Source of the DNA: Halobacteriovoraceae bacterium
Lineage (GTDB): Bacteria; Bdellovibrionota; Bacteriovoracia; Bacteriovoracales; Bacteriovoracaceae
Length of the DNA stretch: 64,000 bases
Assembly (NCBI GenBank): GCA_020635135.1
Contig: JACKAJ010000015.1
Span: forward strand, 1,426,001-1,490,000
Direction: 5' to 3'
Shown here: one piece after another, positions 51,881-59,372 of the stretch
Numbering within the stretch: the stretch's first letter is position 1
How the letters are laid out: each line of letters begins with the position of its first letter
Position numbers and translations under genes: made by a program
The notes under the pieces: model-generated
Database searches by the model: none
What the model saw: the letters and a program-made list of their open reading frames with translations, nothing else
What the model was told of the DNA's origin: nothing

Positions 51881-52662
51881 CTTATATTATTCACCGTTTG
51901 CAGCATTTGGTCTGCGATTCCCATCACTTTAGAGTTCATTTCATAGGCACGTTGAGCCTTTATCAGGTCTGTCATTTCGTTCATAACGCTTACATTGGAA
52001 GTTTCTAGCATTCCCTGCTGAATAATTCCTGAAGAGTTTTGCCCAGGAATATTTTGAGTCGCATTTCCACTTCCGCGAGTTTCAGCTAAAAGATTTCCCC
52101 CAATACTTTTCAGGCCCACAGGGTTGACGAACGTGAAGACTGGAATTTGTCCAATTTCAGTAGGATCTTTTTGGCCATTAACAAAAGCTTCGACTTTTCC
52201 ATCGTTTGTTACATTCAAATGTGATGTGCCTGCGGGAACAGTAATTCCAGGGTATAGTCTCAGGCCATTTTTAGTCACAACATTTCCAGCAGCATCGACG
52301 TTGAATGAACCATCGCGGGTATAGCCAATACTTCCGTTAGGTTGAATGACTCCAAAAAAACCATCTCCTTGAACCATGAGATCGTAGGCATTGTTCGTAA
52401 TTTTAGGATCACCTTGAGAGTGATCTTTTTTAACAGCCGCGACTTTCGAACCCGAACCCACCTGGTTTCCCACGGTGTATTCCGTGTTATTCGAAGATCG
52501 TGCACCGGCTTCTTCGTAAGTTTGATAGAGGAGGTCTTCAAACTCTGTTCTATTTTTTTTGAATGCCGTTGTGTTAACGTTGGCAATATTGTTGGCAATG
52601 TTATCAACATTTTTTTGTTGTGATTCCATTCCTGTTGCAGCGGTGTTTAGTGCTTTTATCAC
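51877..52662 (-). CDS. flgG: Flagellar distal rod protein FlgG
   Basis: 261 residues, exactly the usual size. N-terminal rod motif MESQQKNVDNIANNIANVNT, core MVQGDGFFGV and YTRDGSFNVDAAGN, and C-terminus MTDLIKAQRAYEMNSKVM. It forms the distal rod inside the L and P rings. Between flgF and flgA. Confidence 0.97.
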   Translation of the reverse strand: MIKALNTAATGMESQQKNVDNIANNIANVNTTAFKKNRTEFEDLLYQTYEEAGARSSNNTEYTVGNQVGSGSKVAAVKKDHSQGDPKITNNAYDLMVQGDGFFGVIQPNGSIGYTRDGSFNVDAAGNVVTKNGLRLYPGITVPAGTSHLNVTNDGKVEAFVNGQKDPTEIGQIPVFTFVNPVGLKSIGGNLLAETRGSGNATQNIPGQNSSGIIQQGMLETSNVSVMNEMTDLIKAQRAYEMNSKVMGIADQMLQTVNNIR

Positions 52663-52680
52663 GATAATTCTCCTTCAATT

Positions 52681-53508
52681 TTAAAATTTAGAAATATCGT
52701 TAACGGCTTTGCCGTGGATATCGTCATAAATCTTGATGGCCTTTTGAATATTTTCAAAATGCCGATGTGCTTTTATAAGTTGAGACATTTCACTAATGGC
52801 ATTAACGTTTGATCCTTCCAGATAACCTTGATGGACAGAAGTACTCGAGGCTGGGGAGCGAACATTCGTCGGCTTGGGATTGATAAAAAGACCTGAGCCT
52901 TCTTTTTTAAGAGCGTGAAGATCTTCGAATTCTGTAACTGCCAGTTTCCCTATTTCCTGTCCATCGGCGTATATAGTTCCTTCAAGACTCACATTGAGTT
53001 TTGTAACACCTTGGGGAACTTGGATATACCGTTTTTCAATGGGTTCAGGTTGAGCATTTTCATCCTTGGAAACTTTCTCTTCCAGTAAAACTTTATTGTT
53101 AAGGTTATCAACGAGAATTCCATCTTTGTTGATGTTAAAAGAGCCTTGCCTTGTATAGCGAATTCCATTGGGAGTGAGCATTTGAAAAAACCCTTTTCCA
53201 TACAAAGCAAAATCAAAAGGATTGGAGGTTGGTTTTAATTGTCCTTGTGAAAAATCAGTATACGACCCATCGATAAGAACTTTGGCACTTTCAGCGCCTT
53301 GAGAATGATAAAAATCTTTTGGAGACCATTCCTTGTGAGGAACATCAATGTTATCAACAGGTTTGTTGAGAGCAGTAAGGTACTCACGAAAGGCCACGCC
53401 ATCTTTTTTGAATCCCGTTGTGTTGGCATTCGCAATATTGTTGGCAATAGTATCGACTTTTCTTTGCTGAGCAATTTGCCCAGAAACTGGTACCCAAATG
53501 TCTTTCAT
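52681..53508 (-). CDS. flgF: Flagellar proximal rod protein FlgF-like
   Basis: 275 residues. N-terminal IAQQRKVDTIANNIANANTT, core ALYGKGFFQML and YTRQGSFNINKDG, C-terminal MSQLIKAHRHFENIQKAIKI. The place before flgG and the size point to FlgF; a second FlgG copy is the other possibility. GGAGGA is a strong ribosome site 11 nt upstream of the ATG. Confidence 0.9.
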   Translation of the reverse strand: MKDIWVPVSGQIAQQRKVDTIANNIANANTTGFKKDGVAFREYLTALNKPVDNIDVPHKEWSPKDFYHSQGAESAKVLIDGSYTDFSQGQLKPTSNPFDFALYGKGFFQMLTPNGIRYTRQGSFNINKDGILVDNLNNKVLLEEKVSKDENAQPEPIEKRYIQVPQGVTKLNVSLEGTIYADGQEIGKLAVTEFEDLHALKKEGSGLFINPKPTNVRSPASSTSVHQGYLEGSNVNAISEMSQLIKAHRHFENIQKAIKIYDDIHGKAVNDISKF

Positions 53509-53549
53509 AAGGCTCTATTCCTCCATGAATAAATCCTATCCACATGGAA

Positions 53550-53555
53550 ATTATA
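53550..53555 (-). promoter_or_regulatory. -10 element (TATAAT) before the flgF operon
   Basis: Perfect TATAAT on the minus strand, 41 nt before the flgF start. The matching -35 (TACTTA at 17 nt) is poor. It probably drives flgF-G-A-H-I. Confidence 0.45.
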
Positions 53556-53680
53556 CCAAAGTGAGTCATTATTAAGTACCGAGGTAAAATCTGATGTATA
53601 AGAATGACAATGCGCGCCGTTTGCTTTTACGCTCTTAAAACTATCTTAGTGCTTAAGGATTGACTTGAACGGGAGGAAAC

Positions 53681-53887
53681 TTGAGTAAAAAAGTCTCATT
53701 TGAAAAAAACCTTGAAGAGCTTGAGAAGCTTGTAGAACAAATGGAGTCAGGTAAATTGTCTCTGGAAGAGAGTATCAATAACTTCGAAAAAAGTGTAAAA
53801 CTTTATCAACAGTGCAAAGAATCTTTAGACTCCGCTGAGAAAAAAATTAAAGTCTTAACAGAAGAATTAAAGGAAGAAGATTATTAA
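53681..53887 (+). CDS. xseB: Exodeoxyribonuclease VII small subunit
   Basis: 68 residues, TTG start with GGGAGGA 6 nt upstream. All helical, with the family pattern SFEKNLEELEKLVEQMESGK and LSLEESINNFEKSVKLYQQC. It joins XseA to form the nuclease; xseA is not in the window. Its last codons overlap the start of the next gene. Confidence 0.95.
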   Translation: MSKKVSFEKNLEELEKLVEQMESGKLSLEESINNFEKSVKLYQQCKESLDSAEKKIKVLTEELKEEDY

Positions 53888-54686
53888 ATTTTTATTAGTT
53901 TTAATTTTAACTTATTCCTGTTCATCTATTAAACCCTTACAAACTAATAGCGATGAAGAGTCGACGACTACAGCAGCTGATCTTATCAATATCGATGAAG
54001 CTGATGGGCCAATGGTAGGTGATGATTTTGATGACGAAGAAGATGAGGATGAAGAGGAAGAGAAATCCTATTCTCTAGCCTTTGTGGGAAAAGACCTTTC
54101 AACGGTAGGTTTCTTAGGGTTTTTAAAGGATCTTGAAAAAAGAAAAATAACGATTCATAGTGTTTCAGGTTCAGGAATAGGAAGTTTATTGGCGGGACTT
54201 TATGCCAAATACAAAAAAGCGAATCTTATTGATTGGGTGAGTTTTAAATATTTTAATGACATTTTTCCAGTAAATAATAAAAGCAAAGCTGAAGAATTTT
54301 TTAATCGCTATGAAGATTTGCTTGAAGATGAATTCAAAAAACTGGATGAAGAAGATCTTAAAATCGCATTTCAATTGCCAGAAGGCTCAAGTCTCTATGA
54401 CTATCTCTATGCAGAGTATGAACGGGCCAAAGAAGAACATTATAAAGGTTTTTACAATCATAAATCGCAGCAATGTTCTCAGCTAATTTCATTGTTTGAC
54501 AAAAACGATCAAAAGCTTTGTTTTAAAGTGAAAAATTCAAAAAAAGTTATTCAGTCTGAGCTAGATTACTTTGAAATAAACTATCCTGTTGTCGAAGTCG
54601 ACCAAAAACCTCTTGTTGATATTATTGAAAGAGGAAGAAAATTCTCAGATAATATACTGAGCTCTATTTTAGTTGTTCGAGAATAG
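53883..54686 (+). CDS. Patatin-like lipoprotein lacking the nucleophile, apparent ATT start
   Basis: The frame continues upstream of the first ATG (54012) to the xseB stop and there encodes KFLLVLILTYSC, a good lipoprotein signal. The only start available is ATT at 53883 (or 53880), 9-10 nt after AAGGA and overlapping the xseB stop. 267 residues: lipobox Cys 13, an acidic linker (DDFDDEEDEDEEEE), then SYSLAFVGKDLSTVGFLGFL and SVSGSGIGSLLAGLYAKYKK, which align with patatin's G-rich loop and GxSxG, but the nucleophile Ser is Gly (GSGIG). PBP1A follows. Confidence 0.72.
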   Translation: MKFLLVLILTYSCSSIKPLQTNSDEESTTTAADLINIDEADGPMVGDDFDDEEDEDEEEEKSYSLAFVGKDLSTVGFLGFLKDLEKRKITIHSVSGSGIGSLLAGLYAKYKKANLIDWVSFKYFNDIFPVNNKSKAEEFFNRYEDLLEDEFKKLDEEDLKIAFQLPEGSSLYDYLYAEYERAKEEHYKGFYNHKSQQCSQLISLFDKNDQKLCFKVKNSKKVIQSELDYFEINYPVVEVDQKPLVDIIERGRKFSDNILSSILVVRE

Positions 54687-54693
54687 GTTATTA

Positions 54694-57462
54694 GTGAATT
54701 TATTTAAAAAATCTGTCCTTCTTTTTTCTTCTGTCTCAATTCTAGGAATTATTTTAGGAGTTGGATTGCTTTTCTATGTCATGTCGGATCTTCCGAATGT
54801 GGAAAAGCTCAAAGAATATTCGCCGCCTCTTTCTTCTCGGATCTATTCAAGTGATAACGAAGTCTTGTTAGAGATTGGTAAAGAAAAGAGGGAATTGGCC
54901 CAGCTTGAAGAAATTCCCAAAGTCGTGGTGAATGCTTTTTTATCTGCAGAGGATGATAACTTCTATGATCACCACGGCGTTGATATTGCGGGTGTTTTAA
55001 GGGCTGCGTGGGCAAATTTAAAAGCAGGGAGAGTTGTTCAAGGTGGAAGTACAATTACTCAGCAAGTAGCCAAATCACTATTACTCTCAAGCGAAAGAAG
55101 TTTTAAAAGAAAGATTAAAGATTTTATTCTCGCAGTAAAGATTGAACAAAAATTTTCTAAAGAGGAAATACTGTATCTCTATCTTAATCAAGTTTATTTG
55201 GGAGGAGGGTACTACGGAATTAAAGCTTCTGTGAGAGGTTATTTTGGAAAAGAACTCAAAGATGTTTCAATTGCAGAATCGGCACTCTTGGCAGGCCTCT
55301 TAGTTGCTCCCAGCAAATATTCTCCCTATCGAAATCCACTCTATGCTAAAAAACGTCAACTCTATGTTCTTGAGAGAATGTATATAACTGGGAAAATTGA
55401 GAAAGAACAATACGATAAGGCCATAATTGAGCCTATAAAACTTCAAAAGAGTAATGAAGCTCAGTTTAAAGCACCTTATTTTACAGACTGGGTACGGCAA
55501 AGAATAATCGATTTAGTTGGAAATGAAGAGTTTCTTACCCAAGGATTTGAAGTAAAAACGACTCTTGATTGGAAACTCCAAGAATCAGCGGAAAAATCAA
55601 TCTCTCAAGGAGTTCGTGAAATTGATAAGCGTCAAGGCTTTAAGGGGGCGGTTGAACACATCGAAGAAACGCAGATACCGGAAACAATTCTAAGTTTTAG
55701 AAAAAGACTCTTGCAGAAAATATCAACATTTACTTGGTTTACTGATGATGGAAAACTCATCGACGAATTTGATTTTAATGAAGAGAAAGAAAAAGAATAT
55801 CTTGAAATGTTGAAAAATAAATTGCTTGAAGACGACAAGTTAAAAAATAAATTTAAGATTACTTTTGTTCAAGGAAATGAAGATCACGACAATCTTCTTG
55901 ATATGATTGATGAAAATGAAGATTATAAAGCCGTTGTCATTGGCGTGAATAAATACCAAAGAGTCATTTATGTCGATGTGGGGGGTATAAGAGGAGTCAT
56001 CCCTCATGATGGTTTTAAATGGGCTCACGAAAGATATATTAAAGATGAAGCAAAATATTTTAGCGATGTCGACTTCCCAACTCAAATTGTAAAAACAGGG
56101 GATGTCGTTTATGTTCGTTTTAATTCTAAAAAGTTGTCTTCACTTTATTCTCTCGTTCATAAAACTTACCGAGAGAGAAATTTGAATCCAGAATTTAAAA
56201 ATCTCATTCAAAAAGAAAAATTTTATACTTTTAATCTTGAACAAATACCTGATGTGCAAGCAGCTTTAGCCTCAGTCGACCCTGTAACGGGAGAGATACT
56301 CGCGTTGGTGGGAGGGAGTGATTTTTCTCGGTCACAGTTTAATCGGGCCATACAGGCAAAGAGACAGCCAGGTTCTTCTTTCAAGCCCTTTATCTATGCC
56401 GCTGCTTTGGAGCAAGGTTATACTCCTGCTTCCACGTTACTCGATACTCCACAAGCACTTTCTGGCGTTGATACTATGTTGGACTGGAAGCCCAAAAATT
56501 ATGATGGAAAATTTAAAGGGCTTCTCACACTTCGCCAATGCTTAGAAGAAAGTCGAAACGTTCCTACCATAATGCTTCTTCAGCAAATAGGCGTTGAAAA
56601 AGTATCCTCAATTCTCGAGAGACATGGGATTTCTCTTAATAGAGAGCTCGATCTTAGTATTGCCCTGGGGTCTTTTGGGATTAATTTAATTGACATGGTT
56701 TCTATGTATTCGATGTTTCCAAATGGCGGTAAAAAAATTCATTTTAAATCGATAAACTCCATTAAAAATTCATTTGGAGAAGAATTTTTTATTGATGAAA
56801 AAGAACACGATGGCCAATCCCCAGAGGGAATAATGGAGAATGAAGAAGCCACAGTCGTTTCGAATGATTCTAACAAAAAAGAGGACGAGCTTCCATCGAC
56901 AACAACGTCGACCCAGCCTCAAAATGGTGAAGTCGTGCAGAAAATAGATTTTGTCTCTAAGCTTACTGATGAAAATGTCTACGATAAAAGATTAGCCTTT
57001 ATCATGACACAACTTTTAAGAGGTGTTGTGCAAAATGGAACTGGCCGAAAGGCTGCATCACTCAGTCCGTTTATCGGAGGGAAAACAGGGACAACGAATA
57101 GCTATATTGACGCGTGGTTTGTTGGCTTTTCTCGCAATACAGTGACTGGAGTTTGGACAGGTTTTGATGACAATACAACTTTAGGATTTGGAGAGACGGG
57201 TGCGAGATCGGCTCTCCCCATTTGGATCGATTTCATGCAACAAGCTTTAAAAATCAAAGGTGAAAATGACTTTACTCCACCTCCTGGTGTTATCAGCGTT
57301 TTGATAAATGCTGAATCAGGAAAAACGGCGAGTTCTAGTACTGCTAATACAATTCGAGAATATTTTGTTGAAGGCACTCAGCCTGGAGGAGAGTTCGACA
57401 CAAATAGGCAAATGGATGAAATGGGTATTCTCGACGATGACGATTACTATTCTCAGCAATAA
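54694..57462 (+). CDS. mrcA: Class A penicillin-binding protein 1A
   Basis: 922 residues from the GTG at 54694 (a TTG at 54673 is upstream). One membrane anchor (~5-28). Transglycosylase domain with catalytic Glu in SAEDDNFYDHHG, GGSTITQQVAKSLLL and LNQVYLGGGYYGI; an OB-like insert; transpeptidase with SxxK (PGSSFKP), SRN (EESRNVP) and KTG (GGKTGTTNSY). A ~60-residue E/N/S/T insert lies before the KTG motif. It makes glycan strands and crosslinks them at the inner membrane. Confidence 0.96.
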   Translation: MNLFKKSVLLFSSVSILGIILGVGLLFYVMSDLPNVEKLKEYSPPLSSRIYSSDNEVLLEIGKEKRELAQLEEIPKVVVNAFLSAEDDNFYDHHGVDIAGVLRAAWANLKAGRVVQGGSTITQQVAKSLLLSSERSFKRKIKDFILAVKIEQKFSKEEILYLYLNQVYLGGGYYGIKASVRGYFGKELKDVSIAESALLAGLLVAPSKYSPYRNPLYAKKRQLYVLERMYITGKIEKEQYDKAIIEPIKLQKSNEAQFKAPYFTDWVRQRIIDLVGNEEFLTQGFEVKTTLDWKLQESAEKSISQGVREIDKRQGFKGAVEHIEETQIPETILSFRKRLLQKISTFTWFTDDGKLIDEFDFNEEKEKEYLEMLKNKLLEDDKLKNKFKITFVQGNEDHDNLLDMIDENEDYKAVVIGVNKYQRVIYVDVGGIRGVIPHDGFKWAHERYIKDEAKYFSDVDFPTQIVKTGDVVYVRFNSKKLSSLYSLVHKTYRERNLNPEFKNLIQKEKFYTFNLEQIPDVQAALASVDPVTGEILALVGGSDFSRSQFNRAIQAKRQPGSSFKPFIYAAALEQGYTPASTLLDTPQALSGVDTMLDWKPKNYDGKFKGLLTLRQCLEESRNVPTIMLLQQIGVEKVSSILERHGISLNRELDLSIALGSFGINLIDMVSMYSMFPNGGKKIHFKSINSIKNSFGEEFFIDEKEHDGQSPEGIMENEEATVVSNDSNKKEDELPSTTTSTQPQNGEVVQKIDFVSKLTDENVYDKRLAFIMTQLLRGVVQNGTGRKAASLSPFIGGKTGTTNSYIDAWFVGFSRNTVTGVWTGFDDNTTLGFGETGARSALPIWIDFMQQALKIKGENDFTPPPGVISVLINAESGKTASSSTANTIREYFVEGTQPGGEFDTNRQMDEMGILDDDDYYSQQ

Positions 57463-57657
57463 TTTCAATAAGAAACACTCTTAATATTATTCTTAGTCCA
57501 TCCTATAAATTATTTTTTAAGAGCTCTCGGGCAATTGATGGGAGTCTTGGAAAATTGACAATTCAAAATAGAAATTCTTCTTTACTATGCGGGGATTTCC
57601 TCCCATAATCTGGAGCCAGTCACAGAGATAATTTCAGCCACAAACTAGAAGAGGGAA

Positions 57658-57933
57658 ATGGAAGCAATTCAACTACTCAATACAGCGATTGTAAAATCAA
57701 AAGAAAGTCGAATTGATGATTCCTACGAAGAAAGATTAAAAAAAGTTTGCGATTCCCCTGTTATTGAAACTCTCAATCGTGCAATATCTGATCTTGCTGA
57801 GTCTCAAGGCGTTTCAAAAGATCAAGCAGCACAACTCATTATTGATACAGTCAAAGAATTAGATTCCATCTGGAATGATTATGTCATGATGGAAGGTATT
57901 GATCGCCTTCGCTCTCTTCTTAATGGAAATTAA
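57658..57933 (+). CDS. Small helical protein (91 aa)
   Basis: GAAGAGGGA is the ribosome site. No signal or membrane segment. Two or three helices, with SDLAESQGVSKDQAAQLIID in the middle resembling a UBA-like or dimerisation helix pair. Not recognised. Repeat copy 5 begins 1 nt after its stop. Confidence 0.7.
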   Translation: MEAIQLLNTAIVKSKESRIDDSYEERLKKVCDSPVIETLNRAISDLAESQGVSKDQAAQLIIDTVKELDSIWNDYVMMEGIDRLRSLLNGN

Positions 57934-57934
57934 T

Positions 57935-58058
57935 CTGGGCCTGGATAAACGGCGATCTTCTTCGTCGTTGCAAAGCCGCCCTGGCTGCGACTTGGAGGAA
58001 CCAAGCCTCGTCATTTCGTCTTCACAACTCCTTGAATCTCTTGTTTATCCAAGCCCAG
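57935..58058 (+). repeat. Nested-hairpin element, copy 5 (subtype II)
   Basis: 124 nt. Arms 57935-57950 and 58043-58058 pair at 15 of 16 (CTGGGC...GCCCAG). Hairpin A is AGCC-GCCCT-GGCT (57974-57986), against AGTC/GACT elsewhere; hairpin B is CTTGG-AGGAA-CCAAG (57991-58005), against CGTGG/CCACG in copy 2. Both hairpins changed on both sides, with the GCGA spacer kept. Confidence 0.85.
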
Positions 58059-58092
58059 GAAAATTAGAAAATTACTTCTTGATTTTATTAAT

Positions 58093-58134
58093 GCGATCTT
58101 CTTCATTGTAGGAAAGCCGCTCTGACTACGACTT
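58093..58134 (+). repeat. Truncated copy of the nested-hairpin element
   Basis: GCGATCTTCTTC and AAAGCCGCTCTGACTACGACTT match the first half of the core in copy 5, then the match stops at the end of the convergent gene. The hairpin A partner bases have decayed (AGCC/GACT). No closing arm is seen. Confidence 0.7.
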
Positions 58135-59053
58135 AGCTTTTAACAACAAATCCCCATTTTATAGTCGCGAGACCGTTTTTAACGAGTTCTTTAGGCGGGT
58201 TAGGAAAGGGACCGGCTTCATTGAACGATTCAATGGCGGCGTCGTCAAGTTCTTTAACCCCGCTAGTTCCCATGACCTTAATTTTTAAAATTTTCCCTTT
58301 AAAATCGAGAGTGATCTCAAGGTTAGTGATTAAGTTCGTGCTTGCCGGAAGGCGTCGTCCTTGTTGAAAAATCATTTTTGCTTTTTCTTTTAAAGAAACA
58401 CCCCAGATATCTTCTAATTGCTGTCGGATGCGAAAATAGAAACCATAAAACTGATACTCTTGAGTATTTAATCGAGAAAATTCTCCAAGTGGGAGCTTCT
58501 CGATAAAATCATTATTTGAAGAAATTCCCCGTTGAGTTTCTAAACCGTGCTTTGTTCCTTTTCTCGCCGACTTTGTGACTTCGTTTTTGCTTACTTTGTG
58601 CATGAGAGGATTAAAGCTCAAGTTTTTGAGATCAACGTTTTTATTCGATTCTGTTTTTTGTTTTGAAGCTTTTTGAGATTTCTGGTTTTGCGCTTCAATG
58701 TTTTGTGAATTGGGATCACCTTTAGCCCCAATATTAAATTTATCAGTTTGCTTGGCCACTGTTTCTCGATAGAAAAAATTATCTGAATCACTAAGATACT
58801 TAGTCTTGGTGTCTTTCTTTTTATTTTCAGACTTTATAGTGTTAACAATTTGTTTTTCTGCTGTTTGAGTACTGTTAACGAGTTTTAGGATAATCTCTTG
58901 GGGTTGGTTTTCTGAAATTTTTTTCGCCCACTTTTCAATTCCATTATTGAGCGTGACAGGGAAAACAATAAAATGACCGAGAAGGGTTAAGAGCAGTGTT
59001 AACCCAATCAGCTTACGTGTCTTTCTTTTGTCTCTTATGTCGATCATCATCAC
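58133..59053 (-). CDS. TonB C-terminal-domain protein
   Basis: 306 residues. One N-terminal membrane helix (KLIGLTLLLTLLGHFIVFPV), a long K/N/Q/S-rich periplasmic linker (~35-190), and a TonB/TolA-type C-terminal domain with TNLEITLDFKGKILKIKVMG and ELDDAAIESFNEAGPFPNPP. It could transfer energy to outer-membrane receptors, or be a TolA-like spacer. No ExbB/ExbD next to it. Three ATGs in a row at the start; I use the first. Confidence 0.85.
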   Translation of the reverse strand: MMMIDIRDKRKTRKLIGLTLLLTLLGHFIVFPVTLNNGIEKWAKKISENQPQEIILKLVNSTQTAEKQIVNTIKSENKKKDTKTKYLSDSDNFFYRETVAKQTDKFNIGAKGDPNSQNIEAQNQKSQKASKQKTESNKNVDLKNLSFNPLMHKVSKNEVTKSARKGTKHGLETQRGISSNNDFIEKLPLGEFSRLNTQEYQFYGFYFRIRQQLEDIWGVSLKEKAKMIFQQGRRLPASTNLITNLEITLDFKGKILKIKVMGTSGVKELDDAAIESFNEAGPFPNPPKELVKNGLATIKWGFVVKS

Positions 59054-59110
59054 TAATCTGATCGGAAGAGTTACAAGATCTATAAAGTAATTTTTGTGAA
59101 AGTGTAAAAA

Positions 59111-59293
59111 TTAGCCTGGGTGTTTCAGTCGCAAATAATGGCCAGTATAAAACATAAAAGCGCCTAGAATAAATTGAGCTAGTTCCACTCGGCCGTAATC
59201 ACCATTTTGAATACCTGAGTAAAGGCATAGGCCAACAGCCGTGAATCCAAATAGCTGCAAGCCTAGTCCCAAATAGAAAAAAATATTATTCAT
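59111..59293 (-). CDS. Small two-helix membrane protein (60 aa)
   Basis: Two hydrophobic helices (NIFFYLGLGLQLFGFTAVGL; ELAQFILGAFMFYTGHYL) with a short polar turn. Function unknown. 57 bp upstream of the tonB-like gene on the same strand, so may share its transcript. Confidence 0.65.
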   Translation of the reverse strand: MNNIFFYLGLGLQLFGFTAVGLCLYSGIQNGDYGRVELAQFILGAFMFYTGHYLRLKHPG

Positions 59294-59372
59294 AAGAAAT
59301 CCTAAATTGATTAGTAATATACCCTAGAAATTTACTTTCAACCAAAATAAGCATAAATTTAGAGGGGATTTT

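Noticed and set aside
53888..54012. A frameshifted or broken gene between xseB and the 54012 ATG
   Set aside because: The frame is continuous from the xseB stop to the end and encodes a good lipoprotein signal, so an ATT start explains it without a mutation.
57546..57600. Promoter with TTGACA upstream of the small gene at 57658
   Set aside because: The only TATAAT-like hexamer (TACTAT) is about 22 nt away, too far for a normal promoter.
1302..58058. The nested-hairpin elements as integron attC sites, since attC also follow stop codons and fold
   Set aside because: attC sites share end boxes (RYYYAAC/GTTRRRY) and vary in the middle. Here the middle is shared, the ends are private, the copies are far apart, and no integrase is present.
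1302..58058. The repeats as a CRISPR array
   Set aside because: Copies are 12-16 kb apart, not regularly spaced, and there are no cas genes.
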